Shown piece after piece: positions 8,616 to 16,566 of a DNA stretch of 61,727 bases (positions are counted from its first letter, which is position 1; every line of letters begins with the position of its first letter). Origin of the DNA: Candidatus Borkfalkia stercoripullorum. GTDB taxonomy: Bacteria > Bacillota > Clostridia > Christensenellales > Borkfalkiaceae. A model generated the notes under the pieces. It saw nothing but the letters and a program-made list of their open reading frames with translations, searched no databases and was not told where the DNA came from. The stretch is taken from NCBI GenBank assembly GCA_019119395.1, contig DWXC01000015.1, forward strand, positions 1 through 61,727, written 5' to 3'. The translations under genes and the position numbers were made by a program.

Positions 8616-9038
8616 ATGGACGAGTGCATACGGCTCGAATACGATGTGGACGGGAAAAATTTTTCCTCCGCCGGCAACGCGAGCGAAAGCGTCAAACGCA
8701 CGTTGAAGCAGATGGGCGTGGACGCGGCGTCCGTGCGGCGGGTCGCCATTGCCATGTACGAGGGGGAGATCAATATGGTCATCCACGCGCACGGCGGTAA
8801 GGCGATCGCGGAGATCTATCCCGACCGCATCGACATTTATCTCAAAGACAGCGGCCCGGGCATCGCGGATATCGAACTCGCCATGAAGGCGGGCTACTCC
8901 ACCGCGACGGAAAACATCCGCAGCCTCGGGTTCGGGGCGGGCATGGGTCTGCCCAACATGAAAAAATACAGCGACGAGATGAAGATCGACTCCGCCGTCG
9001 GCGTTGGGACGACGGTATTCCTGCGTATCCGTTTCTGA
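8616..9038 (+). CDS. HATPase-fold ATP-binding protein (anti-sigma-factor-like)
   Basis: The 140-residue protein is a lone GHKL ATPase domain. It has an N-box-like YEGEINMVIHA, the ATP-lid motif DSGPGI and GFGAGMGLPNM. This resembles RsbW/SpoIIAB-like serine kinases more than two-component kinases, because no dimerisation/phospho-acceptor helix is present. Its place between a DRTGG gene and a hydrogenase-like gene is a recurrent clostridial arrangement and suggests signal relay. I use ATG 8616 with GGTGG 5 nt upstream. A GTG at 8607, overlapping the previous gene, would add three residues. Confidence 0.8.
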   Translation: MDECIRLEYDVDGKNFSSAGNASESVKRTLKQMGVDAASVRRVAIAMYEGEINMVIHAHGGKAIAEIYPDRIDIYLKDSGPGIADIELAMKAGYSTATENIRSLGFGAGMGLPNMKKYSDEMKIDSAVGVGTTVFLRIRF

Positions 9039-9071
9039 CGGCGCGGGAGGATCTGATATATAGGTGGGAAA

Positions 9072-10310
9072 ATGGCGGTCACGCTGAAAACGGTCGTCCT
9101 CGACAGCGAAAAGTGTATCGGGTGCATCACCTGCATGCGGCGGTGCCCAACCGAAGCGATCCGCATCGAGAACGGAAAAGCGAAAATTTTATACGATAAG
9201 TGCATCAACTGCGGCGAATGCGTAAGGAGCTGCAAGGGCGGGGCAAAGCGCCCCGTTTACGACAGCTTCGATCTCGTCGCAAGTTACAAATACAAGATAG
9301 CGCTGCCCTCGCCCTCGCTTTTCGGGCAGTTCAACAACCTCGACGACCCGAATTACGTCATCGAGGGGCTTTTGGCGCTCGGGTTCGACGAGGTGTTCGA
9401 AGTCGGGCTTGCGGCGGAACTGGTGACCGACTGCACCAAAAAACTCATGGAAAACAAAGATCTCGTCCGCCCCGTCATCAGCACGGCGTGCCCCGCGGTG
9501 GCGGAACTGATCTTGCTGAAATTCCACGAGCTTGCCGATCATATGCTGCCCGTGTACGCGCCCGCCAAGATCGCCGCGAAGCTCGCCAAAAAACAGGCGC
9601 TCGAAAAGGGCGTGCCCGCGGACGATATCGGTATCTTTTTCATCTCGCCCTGCCCGGCAAAGGTGTATTCCCTGCATAAGGAAGAGGTTTCCGAAACCAA
9701 GTACATATCCGGCGTGCTTTCGCAGAGCGACATCTATTTCCGTCTCGTGGACAAGATGAACAAGATCAAAAACCCGCGCAAACTCGGCAAGTGCGGCTAT
9801 TCGGGCATCGGCTGGGGCTCTTCGGGCGGGGAGAGCAATTCCCTCGGCCTCGGGAATTACATCCACTGTTCGGGCACGCGAAACGTTTTGGGCCTTTTGA
9901 AAGAGATGAGCGACGGCAAACTGGACGGCGGCGCGGATTTCGTGGAGATGAACATGTGCCCGGGCGGTTGCGTGGGCGGCGTTCTGAACGTGGAAAACCC
10001 TTTCATCGCGCGCAACAAAATGCGTCAGCTCGCCGATAAAATGAAAATACCGCCCGCCACCATGGAAGAATACGGGCTGGACGAAAATTTCTTTATCTGG
10101 GATAAGATCCCCGAGCCTTCCACATCGTTTCAGCTGGACAAAAACCGCTTCGTTGCGATGCAGAAGCTGATGAAGGTGGAAGAATACCTCAAAAAACTGC
10201 CCGGCATCGACTGCGGCGCGTGCGGCGCGCCCACATGCCGCTGCCACGCGGAGGACGTGGTGATGAGCGGCGGCAAGCTGGACTGCGTGAAAATGGAGGA
10301 GAGAGAATGA
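9072..10310 (+). CDS. Sensory-type [FeFe]-hydrogenase-like iron-sulfur protein (HydS-like)
   Basis: The 412-residue protein starts with two [4Fe-4S] ferredoxin motifs (CIGCITCMRRCP, CINCGECVRSCK). An H-cluster domain follows, with STACPAV (about residue 136), SPCPAK (about 191) and MNMCPGGCVGG (about 295). It ends with an RnfB-like FeS motif, CGACGAPTCRC (about 380). In catalytic enzymes the first motif is TSCCP or TSCSP. Here an Ala occupies the place of the first, proton-relay Cys, while the cluster-ligand Cys is kept. An Ala at this site is described for group C/D sensory hydrogenases. I infer a H2 or redox sensor rather than a bulk hydrogenase. The next gene overlaps by ATGA. Confidence 0.85.
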   Translation: MAVTLKTVVLDSEKCIGCITCMRRCPTEAIRIENGKAKILYDKCINCGECVRSCKGGAKRPVYDSFDLVASYKYKIALPSPSLFGQFNNLDDPNYVIEGLLALGFDEVFEVGLAAELVTDCTKKLMENKDLVRPVISTACPAVAELILLKFHELADHMLPVYAPAKIAAKLAKKQALEKGVPADDIGIFFISPCPAKVYSLHKEEVSETKYISGVLSQSDIYFRLVDKMNKIKNPRKLGKCGYSGIGWGSSGGESNSLGLGNYIHCSGTRNVLGLLKEMSDGKLDGGADFVEMNMCPGGCVGGVLNVENPFIARNKMRQLADKMKIPPATMEEYGLDENFFIWDKIPEPSTSFQLDKNRFVAMQKLMKVEEYLKKLPGIDCGACGAPTCRCHAEDVVMSGGKLDCVKMEERE

Positions 10311-10636
10311 GAGTGCGCGAACTGGCGGAAAAGGCTGGCTATGCCGTATTTTCCGAAGGAGAAGACCGGGAGATAGAGAGCGGCTATTGCGGCGACTTTT
10401 TGAGCAACATCATCTCCCGCGCGCCCGACTCCTGCGCCTGGCTGACCGTGATGAACAACGTCAACGTCGCCGCCGTGGCTACGCTGATCGACTGCGCCTG
10501 CATTGTTTTATGCGAAGGCACAGAGCCGGACGAGGCTCTGCTCGCCCGCGCGAAAATGCAGTCTATCTGGGTCTTGGGCGCAAATGAGAACGTTTTCGAA
10601 GAGACCAAGCGCGTTTCCTCGCTCTGCGGCATCTGA
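10307..10636 (+). CDS. Second DRTGG-domain-like protein
   Basis: This 109-residue protein (MRVRELAEKAGYAVFSEG) has the size and alternating pattern of a DRTGG-type domain, like the first gene of the operon, with NVNVAAVATLIDCACIVLCEG in the middle. Its ATG overlaps the stop of the hydrogenase-like gene (ATGA at 10307-10310) and GGAGAGAG lies upstream, so the two are translationally coupled. The two DRTGG proteins flank the HATPase and hydrogenase-like genes and may bind the same ligand or each other (inference). Confidence 0.7.
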   Translation: MRVRELAEKAGYAVFSEGEDREIESGYCGDFLSNIISRAPDSCAWLTVMNNVNVAAVATLIDCACIVLCEGTEPDEALLARAKMQSIWVLGANENVFEETKRVSSLCGI

Positions 10637-10760
10637 CGCAAGCGTTTGCCGCAAATCGGTTTCATATCGATTTTCTGCGCCGCCGTCGGCGGCGTTTTGT
10701 TTGCGGCGTTCCGCCGTATACCGCAAAAAACCGCGCGTGCGCCGCGGAAGGGGTGAGAAC

Positions 10761-11456
10761 ATGAAATTGTATTACGATTTTCATATCCATTCGTGTTTGA
10801 GCCCCTGCGGCGACGACGACAGCACGCCCAACAACATCGTCAACATGGCGCTCATCAAGGGGCTGAACGTCATCGCGCTTTCCGATCACAACACGGGCAA
10901 AAACTGCCCCGCGGCGATGGCCGTCGGCAAAAAAAACGGGCTGGTCGTGCTCCCCGCGATGGAACTTACGACGAGCGAGGATATCCATATCCTCTGCCTT
11001 TTCGAAAAGTACGAAAACCTCGCAAAACTCGAAAATCATATCCAAAGCACGCGTTTGAAGATCAAGAATAAGCCCGAAGTGTTCGGGCATCAGCGCATTT
11101 TGGACGAAAACGACGAACAGATCGGGGAGGAGGAACATCTGCTCATCGTAAGTTCGGGCGTGTCCGTGGAAGAAGCCGCCGCGCTCGTTAAAGGGTTCGG
11201 AGGCATACCCGTCCCCGCGCACATCGACAAGCAGTCCAACGGCATGATCGGCGTTTTGGGCGCGTTCGATTACGGTCTTGGCTTTGAAATGGTGGAATGC
11301 ACCGTCGATTCGGGCGTAAAACTGCCGCAGATCACCGATTCCGACGCGCATTACCTTTGGGATATTTCCGAAGCGGAACACTTTATAGAGGCGGAAACCT
11401 GTTCGGCCCGCGGCGTGTTCGAAGCGCTCAAAAAAATGTGCAGGCAGGGGGAGTAA
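10761..11456 (+). CDS. PHP-domain phosphoesterase
   Basis: The 231-residue protein has the PHP metal-ligand series DFHIHSCLSPCGDD, SDHNTGKN, AMELTTSEDIHIL, PAHIDK and ITDSDAH, as in metal-dependent phosphoesterases related to histidinol phosphatase and RNase AM-like enzymes. In clostridial HydS operons a PHP gene is a regular last member, so a role in removing a phosphate signal produced by the operon's ATPase is plausible but inferred. The start is set by GGAAGGGG upstream of ATG 10761. The 124 nt gap from the previous gene contains a GC-rich hairpin. Confidence 0.85.
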   Translation: MKLYYDFHIHSCLSPCGDDDSTPNNIVNMALIKGLNVIALSDHNTGKNCPAAMAVGKKNGLVVLPAMELTTSEDIHILCLFEKYENLAKLENHIQSTRLKIKNKPEVFGHQRILDENDEQIGEEEHLLIVSSGVSVEEAAALVKGFGGIPVPAHIDKQSNGMIGVLGAFDYGLGFEMVECTVDSGVKLPQITDSDAHYLWDISEAEHFIEAETCSARGVFEALKKMCRQGE

Positions 11457-11491
11457 CTTCGGCTTTTCGCGGCATTTTTAAGGAGAATTTT

Positions 11492-11965
11492 ATGATAGAA
11501 AAGGTCAGAGAATATTTGAAACGGTTCGGAATGGACGGGAAGATCATAGAATTGCCCGCCTCTTCGGCAACGGTGGAGCTTGCCGCAAAGGCGCTTTCGG
11601 TAGAGCCGTGCCGCATCGCAAAGACGCTCTCTTTCCGCGCGGGGGATAAGGTCGTGCTCGTCGTCGCGGCGGGTGACGCGCGCGTGGACAACCGCAAATT
11701 CAAGGAATTTTTCGGCGCGAAGGCGAAGATGCTTTCCGCGGAAGAGGCGGGAACGCTCGTGGGGCACGCGGTGGGCGGCGTGTGTCCGTTTGCGGTCAAC
11801 GAAGGCGTCGGGGTTTACCTCGACGTGTCGCTCAAAAGATTCCGAACCGTGTTTCCCGCCTGCGGCAGTTCCAACAGCGCGATAGAACTCACGCCCGAAG
11901 AACTTGCGGAGTACGCCTCGGATTTTATGGGCTGGGCGGACGTGTGCAAACTCGCCTTTTCGTGA
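11492..11965 (+). CDS. YbaK/EbsC-type aminoacyl-tRNA deacylase
   Basis: The protein (157 residues) belongs to the YbaK/ProX family, which hydrolyses mischarged aminoacyl-tRNA in trans (for example Cys-tRNA-Pro). It shows the conserved helix-strand start (REYLKRFGMDGKIIELPASS), the central IAKTLSFRAGDKVVLVVAAGDARVD region including the conserved Lys, and the glycine-rich HAVGGVCPFAV loop. AAGGAG precedes ATG 11492. It may be co-transcribed with the PHP gene, 35 nt upstream. The amino-acid specificity cannot be read from the sequence. Confidence 0.87.
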   Translation: MIEKVREYLKRFGMDGKIIELPASSATVELAAKALSVEPCRIAKTLSFRAGDKVVLVVAAGDARVDNRKFKEFFGAKAKMLSAEEAGTLVGHAVGGVCPFAVNEGVGVYLDVSLKRFRTVFPACGSSNSAIELTPEELAEYASDFMGWADVCKLAFS

Positions 11966-12030
11966 AGGCGGTATATATTACATCTTTATTACAAAAAATA
12001 TAAAAATTTATTGCAACTTTCCGCTATAAT

Positions 12031-12168
12031 AAATGCGGAAGGGGCGGTTAGGGGAAAAAGAAGCCGCACCCTTTTCTCCGCCGCATGCGGCGGAACGGCC
12101 TGCCGCGAGGAGGAAAATTCCGCGCAGGAACAAGAGCATGATTCCCCCGCTTTCGCGGGGGATTTTTT
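12031..12168 (+). ncRNA. Candidate small structured RNA
   Basis: A TATAAT (12025-12030) is followed by about 138 nt with no gene and a run of good hairpins. These are a GGGGCGGTT/AGCCGCACCC-type stem, CCGCCG-CATG-CGGCGG, a stem capped by the Shine-Dalgarno-like GAGGAGGA loop, and a strong terminator (12143-12168). I cannot match it to 6S, SRP, tmRNA or RNase P RNA. No clear -35 box is seen, so it may instead be the 3' end of the upstream transcript. Confidence 0.3.
12143..12168 (+). terminator. Rho-independent terminator
   Basis: TCCCCCGC-TTTC-GCGGGGGA followed by six T. Confidence 0.9.
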
Positions 12169-12225
12169 ATATGAAAAAGGCACGGCAGCGGAACAATAAA
12201 AAATATGAAAATATCAGATAAACGC

Positions 12226-12254
12226 TTGCCTGTTTTAATAAAATATGGTATAAT
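12226..12254 (+). promoter_or_regulatory. Promoter in front of the recombinase remnant
   Basis: TTGCCT (12226-12231), 17 nt, TATAAT (12249-12254). Confidence 0.55.
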
Positions 12255-12328
12255 AGCGCTACTATATATCATCAGATTCCGTTTTCGGCGGTCTCGTTAA
12301 AGCGTGCTTTGGCGGGACTGTTTTTTTT

Positions 12329-12679
12329 AAGGATATCGGCGCGGACATTCTCGTTCTTGACATGCCTCTGCTCGATACCCGAGCCCGCGCCGATTCGCTC
12401 GTCGGCAAATTCGTGGCGGACATCGTGCTGCAGGTGCTTTCCTTCGTTGCGGAAAACGAACGGGCGAACATACGCGCGCGCCAGCGGGAAGGGATACGCC
12501 TCGCCAAAGAGAGGGGCGTAAAATTCGGCAGGCCGCCCGTACCGCTCACGGAAGAGTTCGTGCGCGCCGCGCGCGCCTACCAGAGCGGCGAACTTCCGCT
12601 GCGCGCCGCGCTTTTGCGGCCGGGCATCAGCCGTCCGGCATTTTTCCGCAGGCTTGCCCGACTGCGCGGCAGGGCATGA
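12329..12679 (+). pseudogene. Serine recombinase (resolvase) remnant, C-terminal part
   Basis: From codon 12329 the frame reads KDIGADILVLDMPLLDTR, then VLSFVAENERANIRARQREG and GVKFGRPPVPL, the end of the catalytic domain and the E-helix of Tn3/invertase-type serine recombinases, plus a short DNA-binding tail. The N-terminal half with the catalytic serine is absent. The frame upstream is unrelated and closes at a stop at 12254-12256. It is therefore a dead fragment, probably left by a past transposition or deletion in the gap between the two hydrogenase operons. An internal ATG at 12362 could still give a 105-residue product. Confidence 0.75.
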
Positions 12680-12727
12680 CGAATTTTGCCGAATCGCGGC
12701 GGAGCGGCGTTTCAAAAGCCCCGCCGC

Positions 12728-12756
12728 TTGACTTTTTCGTCGAAACGGAGTATGAT
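12728..12756 (+). promoter_or_regulatory. Promoter of hisC
   Basis: TTGACT (12728-12733), 17 nt, TATGAT (12751-12756). Confidence 0.75.
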
Positions 12757-12826
12757 TGTTTTATCATAAAAAATTTCCGCGCGGCGTCTTGCACGGGCGT
12801 CTGCGCGGCGCATGCGAAGGAGAAGG

Positions 12827-13891
12827 ATGAAGAGCTTTCTGAGCAAAACCGCGCGCGAGATCGCGCCGTATACGGCGGGGGAACAGCCGTCGGACAAAAA
12901 ATACGTAAAACTCAACACCAACGAAAACCCGTACCCGCCCTCGCCCAAGGCGCTCGAAGCGTATCAAAACTTCGATTTTTCTTCCCTTAAACTGTATCCT
13001 CCGCTGGAAATGAAGGCTTTGCGGTCGGCGATCGCCGCGGCGGAAGGGGTCTCGCCCGAAAACGTGTTCTGCGGCAACGGCAGCGACGAGATCCTGGCGC
13101 TGTGCTTTCCCGCCTTTTTCGATGAGGACGGCGCGGGCGCCGCTTTTGCCGACGTGACTTATTCGTTCTATCCCGTTTTCGCCGACTTTTTCAAAATACC
13201 CAAAAAAATCGTTCCGCTCGAAGAGGACTTTACCCTCGACCTTTGCAAACTTGCGCAAGTTTCCGCGCAGGGGGCGATCGTGGCGAACCCCAATGCGCCT
13301 ACGGGCATCGGCATACCTCTTTCCGAAACGGAGGCGTTCGTCAGGGCGAACGAAGGGCGCGTCGTCATTTTAGACGAAGCGTATATGCCGTTTTTCGGCC
13401 AAAGCGCCGCGCCGCTCACGAAAAAGTATAAAAACCTTGTCGTGGTAAAGACCTTTTCCAAAGGCTACGCCCTCGCGGGCATGCGCTGCGGCTATGCCGT
13501 GGCGGACAAGTCCCTCATATCGGGGCTGGAACGCTGCCGCGACTGTTTCAATTCCTACCCCGTGGACAGCGTCTGCCAGGCCGTCTGCGCGGCGGCGATC
13601 GCGGACGCGGCGTATTATCGGGAAAAGACGGCGCTCGTCGTGTCCGAGCGGGAGCGCCTTACCGAAGCGCTGGAAGCGCTCGGGTTCACTGTTTTGCCGA
13701 GCAAGGCAAACTTCGTGTTCGCTCGCCATCCCCGCTTTCCGGGGCGGAAAGTGTACGAAGAACTGCGCGCTCGCGGCGTGCTGGTCAGGCATTTCCAAAA
13801 GGAACGCATCAGCGAATTTTGCCGCATCACGGTCGGCTCAAAAGAGGAAAACGACGCGCTTTTGTCCGCGCTCGGCGCGTTTATAAAATAA
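12827..13891 (+). CDS. hisC: Histidinol-phosphate aminotransferase-like, PLP-dependent (class I/II fold)
   Basis: This 354-residue cytosolic enzyme transfers an amino group between histidinol phosphate and 2-oxoglutarate in histidine synthesis. Seen are NENPYPPSP near the N-terminus, NPNAPTG, VILDEAYMPF and the PLP-lysine motif TFSKGYALAGMRCGYAV (about residues 206-222). C-terminal ANFVFAR and FCRITVG contain the phosphate-binding arginine. The ATG at 12827 follows AAGGAG. One at 12812 would add five residues. No other his genes are adjacent, so it could also serve aromatic amino acid or threonine-phosphate substrates. Confidence 0.85.
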   Translation: MKSFLSKTAREIAPYTAGEQPSDKKYVKLNTNENPYPPSPKALEAYQNFDFSSLKLYPPLEMKALRSAIAAAEGVSPENVFCGNGSDEILALCFPAFFDEDGAGAAFADVTYSFYPVFADFFKIPKKIVPLEEDFTLDLCKLAQVSAQGAIVANPNAPTGIGIPLSETEAFVRANEGRVVILDEAYMPFFGQSAAPLTKKYKNLVVVKTFSKGYALAGMRCGYAVADKSLISGLERCRDCFNSYPVDSVCQAVCAAAIADAAYYREKTALVVSERERLTEALEALGFTVLPSKANFVFARHPRFPGRKVYEELRARGVLVRHFQKERISEFCRITVGSKEENDALLSALGAFIK

Positions 13892-13946
13892 ACGGCATTT
13901 CTATTTTGCACATAAGAAGAAAAACGGATCGAAGGAGGTTCTTTTT

Positions 13947-15095
13947 ATGTGCAGGGAACGGCTTTCCGCCGCCGCAAGGGCCTGCGGCTTAAAGACGGAT
14001 TTTTATTTTGAAAACATCTCCGCGGCGGCGCGTATCGCAAAGCGGTTCGTGCCCTGCGGAAAACTTCTTCTCATCGCCGATGAGGAGGAGGCCGGGATCG
14101 CGCTCGCTCTGCGCGGTGCGTTTGCGGGATTTCAGGTATATAGCGTCGTTTCCGGAAAAGAAAACGTCGGGCAGGGCCTGTTTTCTCTGCCCGACGATCT
14201 CCGCGCCGTCGTCGCCGTCGGCGGGCGGAGCATCGCGGCGGCGCGCTTTTTCTGCACGCTCCGCGGCGCGTATCTGGTCGCCGTGCCAAATCGCTTCGGC
14301 GCAAGCGAACTGCTGGCCCTTTCGGCGGGGGACGGCTATCCCGTAAACGAACCTGACGCCGTCCTTTTCGACGTCGCGTTCGTCGGGGGAAAGGGCCGTG
14401 CGGACGGCGTTGCCGTCGCCGCGCTCTCCGCGCTGTACGCGGAAGATATCGACGTCGACGGCGTTTTTTCGGGGGAGCGCAAGGACGGGTGCCATGAAAC
14501 GCTGCGGCAGTCCGCAAAACTCGCCGAAAGGGGAGCGGAAGAGCTTTTCTCCGCCCTCTGCATGCAGGAGACGGCGCTGCGGCGCTTTTCTGGTTATCCT
14601 TCCCGCGCGTTTTATCATCTCCTTTCGGGAAAGGGCGGGCATCCCGACGGGGAATGCGCGTTCGCCGCCCTGTTTTATTCGCTCGAAAGGTACGGGGCGC
14701 TGTTCGGCCGTGGAAAGCCGCGCGCCTATTTCGTGCCAGATTACGCCGCGCGTGCCGCTCTGGCGGCAAAATATATAGGGGAAGCGGCGTACGAAAACGT
14801 TCGGGTGCCTTCCGCAAAGGAGAGCTTCGCCCGTACGGAACTGTTCGAAGAATGCCGGGCGCACTTTTGCGTTTCCGCGCAGATCCTCGGCGGCTACGCG
14901 GACAAGATCAGGGAGCGCTATTACGCCGCGGGCGGAAAAAAACCGCGCTTCGAAGTGCAGACGCTCCAAGACGCGTTCGCCCTTTCCGCCGATCTGTCGC
15001 CTCTGACGTCGGTCGCGGCGCTGGAACGCGATCTGGGCATCCCGCCGCATATGCGCGGCGGCACATACGGGGAAAAAACGGGCTCGAAAGCCTGA
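13947..15095 (+). CDS. Degenerate iron-dependent dehydrogenase-like protein
   Basis: The 382-residue protein has the two-domain layout of the dehydroquinate synthase / glycerol-1-phosphate dehydrogenase / iron-alcohol dehydrogenase superfamily. The nucleotide-binding loop reads AVVAVGGRSIAAARF where GGGSxxD is usual, and VAVPNRFGASELLAL stands where VPTxxGTGSE is usual. The metal-ligand region contains GGHPDGECAF. Both signature loops have lost standard residues, so catalytic activity is doubtful. AAGGAGG precedes the ATG. It lies between hisC and a HAD phosphatase gene, possibly one transcript. I would not give it a substrate. Confidence 0.55.
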   Translation: MCRERLSAAARACGLKTDFYFENISAAARIAKRFVPCGKLLLIADEEEAGIALALRGAFAGFQVYSVVSGKENVGQGLFSLPDDLRAVVAVGGRSIAAARFFCTLRGAYLVAVPNRFGASELLALSAGDGYPVNEPDAVLFDVAFVGGKGRADGVAVAALSALYAEDIDVDGVFSGERKDGCHETLRQSAKLAERGAEELFSALCMQETALRRFSGYPSRAFYHLLSGKGGHPDGECAFAALFYSLERYGALFGRGKPRAYFVPDYAARAALAAKYIGEAAYENVRVPSAKESFARTELFEECRAHFCVSAQILGGYADKIRERYYAAGGKKPRFEVQTLQDAFALSADLSPLTSVAALERDLGIPPHMRGGTYGEKTGSKA

Positions 15096-15124
15096 AAAAT
15101 ACGCATGCATGCAGGAGAATACAT

Positions 15125-15946
15125 ATGAATTGCGACGCAAAAGAAAACGGGAAGAGGCTGAAAAACGTTGTCGGGCAGACAAAAGTGTTCCTTTTGGACA
15201 TGGACGGAACGATCTATATCGAAAACGAACTGATCGGCGACATGAGGAACACGCTGGAAGCCGTCCGCCGTTCGGGGCGGCGCATCGTGTACTTTACCAA
15301 CAATTCTTCCAAAACGGTACGGGAGTACGAAGAAAAACTTACCCGCCTCGGCATTTTCGGGCAGGGGGACGAGGTATATACTTCGGGCGTCGCCGCGGCG
15401 GAGTACCTGAACGAGTTTTATGCGGGCAAAAAGGTATACCTCGTCGGCACGGACGGGCTGAAAGGTGAGTTCGCCGAAGCGGGCATACCCCTCGCGGACG
15501 CGGACGGCGCGGAGATCGGCGTCCTTGCCTACGACACGACGCTGACCTTTGAAAAGATCGTAAAACTCAACCGCATGATCGCGGAGGGCAAGCCGTACAT
15601 TGCAACCCATCCGGACGCGGTCTGCCCCGCAAAGGGCGTTTTTCCGCCCGACGTCGGTTCGTTCATCGAACTTTTCAAATGCTCTTCGGGCAGATATCCC
15701 GACGTGATCTGCGGCAAACCATATACTGTCATGGGGGATTGCATCAAGCGCCGGCTTTGCCTTCCGCCCGAAAACATCTGCATGGTCGGCGACCGCCCGC
15801 ACACGGATATCCGCTTCGCGAACAACAACGGTTTCCGCAGCATCCTCGTTCTGAGCGGGGAGACGGACGCGGCGCATGCCGCTGCCGCGCCCGACAAGGC
15901 GGAGGCGGTCGCGGAAAGCCTCAACGAGATCGCGGCTTTGCTGTGA
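15125..15946 (+). CDS. HAD-IIA family phosphatase (NagD-like)
   Basis: The protein (273 residues) carries HAD motif I LLDMDGTIY, motif II YFTNNSSKT, a capping domain with a THPDAVCP substrate loop, the lysine in CGKPYTVM and motif III/IV MVGDRPHTDIRFANNNG. Such enzymes remove phosphate from small sugar or nucleotide phosphates (for example UMP or 4-nitrophenyl phosphate in tests). GGAG precedes ATG 15125, 29 nt after the previous stop, suggesting co-transcription. The true substrate cannot be read from sequence. Confidence 0.88.
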   Translation: MNCDAKENGKRLKNVVGQTKVFLLDMDGTIYIENELIGDMRNTLEAVRRSGRRIVYFTNNSSKTVREYEEKLTRLGIFGQGDEVYTSGVAAAEYLNEFYAGKKVYLVGTDGLKGEFAEAGIPLADADGAEIGVLAYDTTLTFEKIVKLNRMIAEGKPYIATHPDAVCPAKGVFPPDVGSFIELFKCSSGRYPDVICGKPYTVMGDCIKRRLCLPPENICMVGDRPHTDIRFANNNGFRSILVLSGETDAAHAAAAPDKAEAVAESLNEIAALL

Positions 15947-16191
15947 GGCAGCATATGCGTTTGACGGCATCCGTCCGAAAATGAACGGCGGGGAAGCTTA
16001 CGTATGTGACGCATGCGTGCGGACGCATATGTCCGCACGCGAGGATCGGGGCGGCGCGTCCCTTTTCGCGCGTCCCTTTTCGTCGTCCCTTTTCGCGAGG
16101 ATATTTTTTTGTAACCGTTGACAAATTCTCTCTTTTGCGGTACAATGAGAGCGTATCGGGGATTCCCGTCAAAAAAGGAGGAGATCGTTTC
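15947..16191. other. Intergenic region: palindrome, triplicate repeat and strong promoter
   Basis: GCGTGCGGAC / GTCCGCACGC is a perfect 10-bp inverted repeat (16015-16024/16031-16040) without a T tract. CGTCCCTTTTC occurs three times (16057, 16071, 16084). A near-consensus promoter follows: TTGACA (16118-16123), 17 nt, TACAAT (16141-16146), then AAAGGAGGAG before the next gene. Confidence 0.65.
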
Positions 16192-16500
16192 ATGTTCAAA
16201 GGTTTGGAAAAGGTATTCGACATTATCGGCGAGATCCTCGCCGTCCTGTTGATTCTGGTGTTTTTCGTGGATATGCTGAACGTGCAGTTCGGTTTCATCA
16301 CCGCCGAGGGCGCGCTGAAATTTTTCTTTTACGCAAAGCAATGGGGCGCACTTCTGCTTGTGGGCGTCGTTGGGCTGGAAGCCATGTCCAAGCGCAATTT
16401 TGTCCTGCAGATCATTTTCCTCGCGATCCTCGCGTTCATCATCATCTGCATGTTCTTCCCCTCGACGTACGACAAACTTATCGGCATGATACCTGCATAA
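16192..16500 (+). CDS. Small membrane protein of unknown function
   Basis: The 102-residue protein is nearly all hydrophobic, with three likely transmembrane helices (about residues 11-30, 45-65 and 70-92). It has a near-consensus promoter and a near-perfect ribosome site (AAAGGAGGAG), so strong expression is likely. I do not recognise the family. It is a single-gene unit converging on gltA and separated from it by a strong two-way hairpin terminator. Confidence 0.75.
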   Translation: MFKGLEKVFDIIGEILAVLLILVFFVDMLNVQFGFITAEGALKFFFYAKQWGALLLVGVVGLEAMSKRNFVLQIIFLAILAFIIICMFFPSTYDKLIGMIPA

Positions 16501-16513
16501 GGTTTCGCTGTAA

Positions 16514-16549
16514 AAAACGTCCGCGCGGCATTCGCCGCGCGGACGTTTT
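16514..16549. terminator. Bidirectional terminator between small membrane gene and gltA
   Basis: A perfect 15-bp stem (16514-16528/16535-16549) has A-rich left and T-rich right flanks. Confidence 0.9.
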
Positions 16550-16566
16550 GTTATGCGGCGGGCGGA

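Noticed and set aside
12031-12168. RNase P RNA, because GAGGAGGAAAATTCC resembles its conserved GAGGAAAGTCC
   Set aside because: The stretch is only about 140 nt and lacks the other conserved helices of a molecule of about 350-400 nt.
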